Positions 61,141-64,000 of a DNA stretch of 64,000 nucleotides are shown in pieces. Position 1 is the stretch's first letter, and every line of letters begins with the position of its first letter. A program made the translations under genes and the position numbers. Below the pieces are notes generated by a model that worked only from the letters and a program-made list of their open reading frames with translations, searched no databases and was not told the origin of the DNA. This DNA comes from Pomphorhynchus laevis (Eukaryota; Acanthocephala; Palaeacanthocephala; Echinorhynchida; Pomphorhynchidae), in assembly GCA_012934845.2 (NCBI GenBank), contig WNNJ02002441.1, positions 62,001-126,000 of the forward strand. The letters run 5' to 3'.

Positions 61141-64000
61141 GAGGGTCAAGTAACACATTTTGATGAGCACGTTCTGACAAGAAGTGACCGATCCACTATT
61201 GAGGTAAACTCTATCTGGATGCCCATCAATGGAGGCATCATACACGATAATGCCTCATTTTACAATCCAACCAATATTTATTAAACGGTACTGCAATGGA
61301 GACCAAATTTATTTCACTTACCTCAATGCTCGGCAAGCAACACGTTCGTGAATATTTTAGCTTCGTTTTACGACAGTGTGGCGAATAAAGCTGCAGATGA
61401 AAAATCTGCACTCAAGACGGCAGTCGTGTTTTGTCAGCTTATTCTTCAATCTGTGAACTCAAGCAAAGTTTCAGTAACACGCAAGGCCTTACAACGGAGG
61501 TTGCAACTTTGGCACGAAAAAAAATCAGAGAATTATTTGAAGAATCCCAGTATTTACAGTCGAAATTAGCTCAAAGAGTAACGAAAATCCCCCATGAAGA
61601 TTGGAAAAAAGCCTACTGTCGTTTATTAAGTTGAGGTAAAGTACATGCTAGTAGAGTTGTCTTGGAAGAAACGTTTTCATCTGCTGTCCTAAAGCCGGCC
61701 TCTTTATTTAATGGAAGATATGTCAGAGAAATTCTGCAGGATCTACACCCAGCTGCAAATATTCCTGATCAAAAAGTACTCTTACATCATCATCTTCCAA
61801 ATATACAACCTCATCACCCAGTTGAATTTAGCGATATCGAAGCGGCGGATATTATGCGCGCAGCTAGAAGAAGGAAAGGTGGGGCCGGCCCATCCAGATT
61901 GGACTCTACCATGTGGATTCAACTTCTGAGTCGTTTTGGAGTTCATTCTCAAACTTTAGCAAGATCACTTGCAGATTTCGGGATAAGATAGCAACTGAAG
62001 ATATATGTCCTGAAGCTCTGGAAGCATTTACCGCAAGTAGACTTATCGCTCTGAGCAAAAAATGACGGGATTAGACCCATTGGCGTTTGCGATGTTGCGA
62101 GACGTAAAATCTCTAAAACGATATTATGCAAGATGTGGCCGGATCTTCATGATGTGGCAGGTAACGAACAATTATGTACATGCAAACGCGGGTTATTGAA
62201 TTTGCAATTCATTCGCTGCGAGAGGAATTCGAGAAGGGACACGATAGGTGCATGTTAGCAATAGACGCCAAGAACGCGTTTAATTCCATGAATCGGATTG
62301 CCGCCTTGCATAACATGAAATTTATTGCTCCATCGATGTCTACTGTTCTCAAGAACCTATATACCTCACCCTCTCAACTTGTACTAGGAGGCGACAGTAT
62401 TTACAGCACTGAAGGTTTCACACAAGGCGATCCCTTCGCGATGGCCGGCTTTGCTATGGCATCGATGCCTCTTATTATGGAAATTCGGAAAGCAGTTCCT
62501 GACGTCAAACAGCGGTGGTTCGCGGACGATGCAAACTTCGTTGGCCGTATTCGAGATTTACGTACAGTATGGAATATACTGAATGACATAGGCCCGGAGT
62601 ATGGTTATCACGTAAACGAACCAAAAACACAGCTACTCTCACCAACGCCATTAAATCCCTCAGAACTTCCGTCACACCAGATCACTTGTTCAAATGACGG
62701 TATAAGAATTTTGGGAGTTCCCATTAGAACCGGCGCTTACGTTTCATCAACCACAAGGAATGAATCGCTAAAATGGTCAGAGGTTATTGACAAATTGACG
62801 TGCATAACAGAACTGGATCCTCAAGCGGCATATACCGGCTTAACGAAATCAGTACAATTCAAGTGGACTTATTACATGAGAACGGTACCATGTGAGCATA
62901 CATATATGGAGAGCCTTCAAAGAGCTTTAAAAGATCGATTAATACCAGCAATAACAAAACAAAATTTAAACGAGACGTGGAACTGTATCTTAACATCGCC
63001 TTTAAGTTTGGGAGGACTTGGCATCGTAGATCAGGTGTTTTCTATAACGAGTGTCTATAGCTCATCAGTAGTCCTTAATGACACCTTCAAGAGCTCAAAA
63101 TCCGATTACGAGTTACACGATCTACAGACGAACACTTTGAAACAGTTAGGCACACAACGTCATAATGAATTCACCGTGCGACTTCGGCAGGCACTGGCGC
63201 AGTGTGATGAAGTAGTGTCTCGAGTGATTTCACATGCATCAAGAGACGGAGCTTCTGCATAGCTGAGTTCATTGCCACTTGTCCAGAACCGTTTTCAGCT
63301 AACTCCGAACCAGTTCAGAGATGGGTTATGTGCAAGATATGGGTGAACTCCAGGCGAACTGATAGGGACCAAATGTAAGCGTGGTGACATCCTCAATGTG
63401 AGTCACGCTTTGGCATGTAAGCGTGGCGGACTAACCATAATTCGCCATGACGCTATCCGTTACAAAATAGCAAAACCTCTTCCAGAAATTTGTTCTGGTG
63501 TGGAAGTGGAACCAGTGCTATCTATGGTCCCAAATGGTACATACTTTGAGGTTCCCACGACATCGCGTGATAATAATGCACGTTTAGATGTGGTATGCAG
63601 TAGCTTGGAAGGCAATCGATTTGAGCGAACGTTTTTCGACGTAAATGTATTCTCAATCCATGCACAATCGACTGTCAGCAGAAGCCTCGATGCGTCCTTC
63701 GAATTCAATGAAAATCGTAAACGTGCAAAATACAATGAAAGAGTGAGGAAAATTGAACGAGCAAAATTCGTCCCTATGATATTTTCAACTTCAGGTGGCA
63801 TCGGAAAGGAGGCAATCAAAGTTCTAAAGACAGTTGCAGCGAAATATGTAGGCAATGCTAGCCTACGCAATGTCACCTATGGAGACGCCCTCGTCCTACA
63901 TAAAAGGAAAATAAGCTTCGAGCTTGTCCGGGCCGTCTCTGCCTGTTTACGAGCCCCGAGATCTACGCGTCGAAATCCGGTGCAGAACGGCATATATCGC
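61141..64000 (+). mobile_element. LINE family B copy 14 (runs off the window)
   Basis: The copy starts with TVLQWRPNLFHLPQC (about 61,285), then KVSVTRKALQRRLQLWHEK and RRRKGGAGPSRLDSTMWIQLL (61,662-61,991). The RT frame is open from 62,174 to 63,262: MLAIDAKNAFNSMNRIAAL, EGFTQGDPFAMAGFAMASMPLI, RWFADDANFVGR (Tyr to Phe in YADD), LGVPIRTGAYVS and LGGLGIVDQVF. A stop at 63,260-63,262 falls in GASAWLS. The zinc element is decayed (CKRG.., SHALAC). The endonuclease continues to the window end: ARLDVVCSSLEGNRFERTFFDVNVFSIHAQST and FSTSGGIGKE. The 3' UTR is not in view. Confidence 0.85.
62174..63262 (+). CDS. Family B RT open frame (copy 14)
   Basis: The frame has 362 codons and covers the RT palm, thumb and connector. 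YADD is FADD, a change tolerated in some reverse transcriptases but unusual in this family, whose other copies here read YADD. LTCITELDPQAAYTGLTKSVQFKWTYYMRTV is the conserved connector also seen in copies 1, 6, 7 and 13. The frame ends at a TAG replacing the Trp of GASAWLS, after which homologous sequence continues to the endonuclease. Confidence 0.8.
   Translation: MYMQTRVIEFAIHSLREEFEKGHDRCMLAIDAKNAFNSMNRIAALHNMKFIAPSMSTVLKNLYTSPSQLVLGGDSIYSTEGFTQGDPFAMAGFAMASMPLIMEIRKAVPDVKQRWFADDANFVGRIRDLRTVWNILNDIGPEYGYHVNEPKTQLLSPTPLNPSELPSHQITCSNDGIRILGVPIRTGAYVSSTTRNESLKWSEVIDKLTCITELDPQAAYTGLTKSVQFKWTYYMRTVPCEHTYMESLQRALKDRLIPAITKQNLNETWNCILTSPLSLGGLGIVDQVFSITSVYSSSVVLNDTFKSSKSDYELHDLQTNTLKQLGTQRHNEFTVRLRQALAQCDEVVSRVISHASRDGASA

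Noticed and set aside
63460-63876. A 138-codon minus-strand ORF
   Set aside because: It is antisense to the family B endonuclease, whose RLD, FFDVNVF and SGGIG blocks are clear on the plus strand.

Overview
The window is eukaryotic, repeat-dominated and AT-rich. I see no host gene, tRNA or rRNA that I can support. Nearly every coding signal belongs to a retrotransposon, a DNA transposon or an old viral insertion. The mixture (an APE-type LINE with an ORF1 zinc knuckle, LINEs carrying a restriction-like endonuclease, two kinds of Penelope-like element, a Buster-like hAT and a dsRNA-virus-like fossil) fits an invertebrate animal, most plausibly an arthropod or similar protostome. The sequence alone does not fix the phylum.

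Layout. 1-10,545 holds three head-to-tail decayed copies of one APE-type LINE (family A), each ending in a TTATTATTAT-type tail. 10,850-13,640 holds remains of canonical Penelope-like elements: two terminal repeats, one still carrying a nearly complete type I hammerhead ribozyme, then a thumb/GIY-YIG fragment and an RT fragment. 13,950-16,460 is a decayed copy of a second endonuclease-type LINE (family D). 16,500-18,160 is a patchwork with an ORF1-like zinc-knuckle piece, a perfect foldback and a family A scrap. 18,230-19,230 is a minus-strand 5' half of family B. 19,455-21,560 is a broken, probably totivirus-like coat-protein fossil, wedged between a family A ORF1 scrap and a family B 3' end. 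22,500-23,230 is a structured 380-bp repeat running into a long (TA)n.

From 23,343 to the end the window is a chain of about 16 plus-strand copies of family B. This is an RT plus restriction-like-endonuclease element with an N-terminal cysteine cluster, a tandem-repeat 5' leader and a conserved 3'-UTR box (GGGCCCATTTGCGGGAACC-like) seen ten times. Most copies are 5'-truncated and begin directly at the ATT-rich tail of the previous copy. One copy is split by a permuted (GIY-YIG first, RT second) Penelope-like element, which is itself split by a 3.55-kb hAT element with an 8-bp target duplication. A young-looking APE-type LINE (family C, 57,116-60,595) sits in the ATT tail of another family B copy, flanked by a 16-bp target duplication. 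Its ORF1 and ORF2 are in one frame, separated only by UGA followed by CUAG, a known read-through context.

The most interesting items are the UGA-CUAG junction in family C, the under-described family B lineage with its 3' box, 5' leader repeats and tail-to-head packing, the hammerhead at 11,130, the hammerhead-like boxes in a non-canonical order at 22,518-22,605, and the virus/LINE sandwich.
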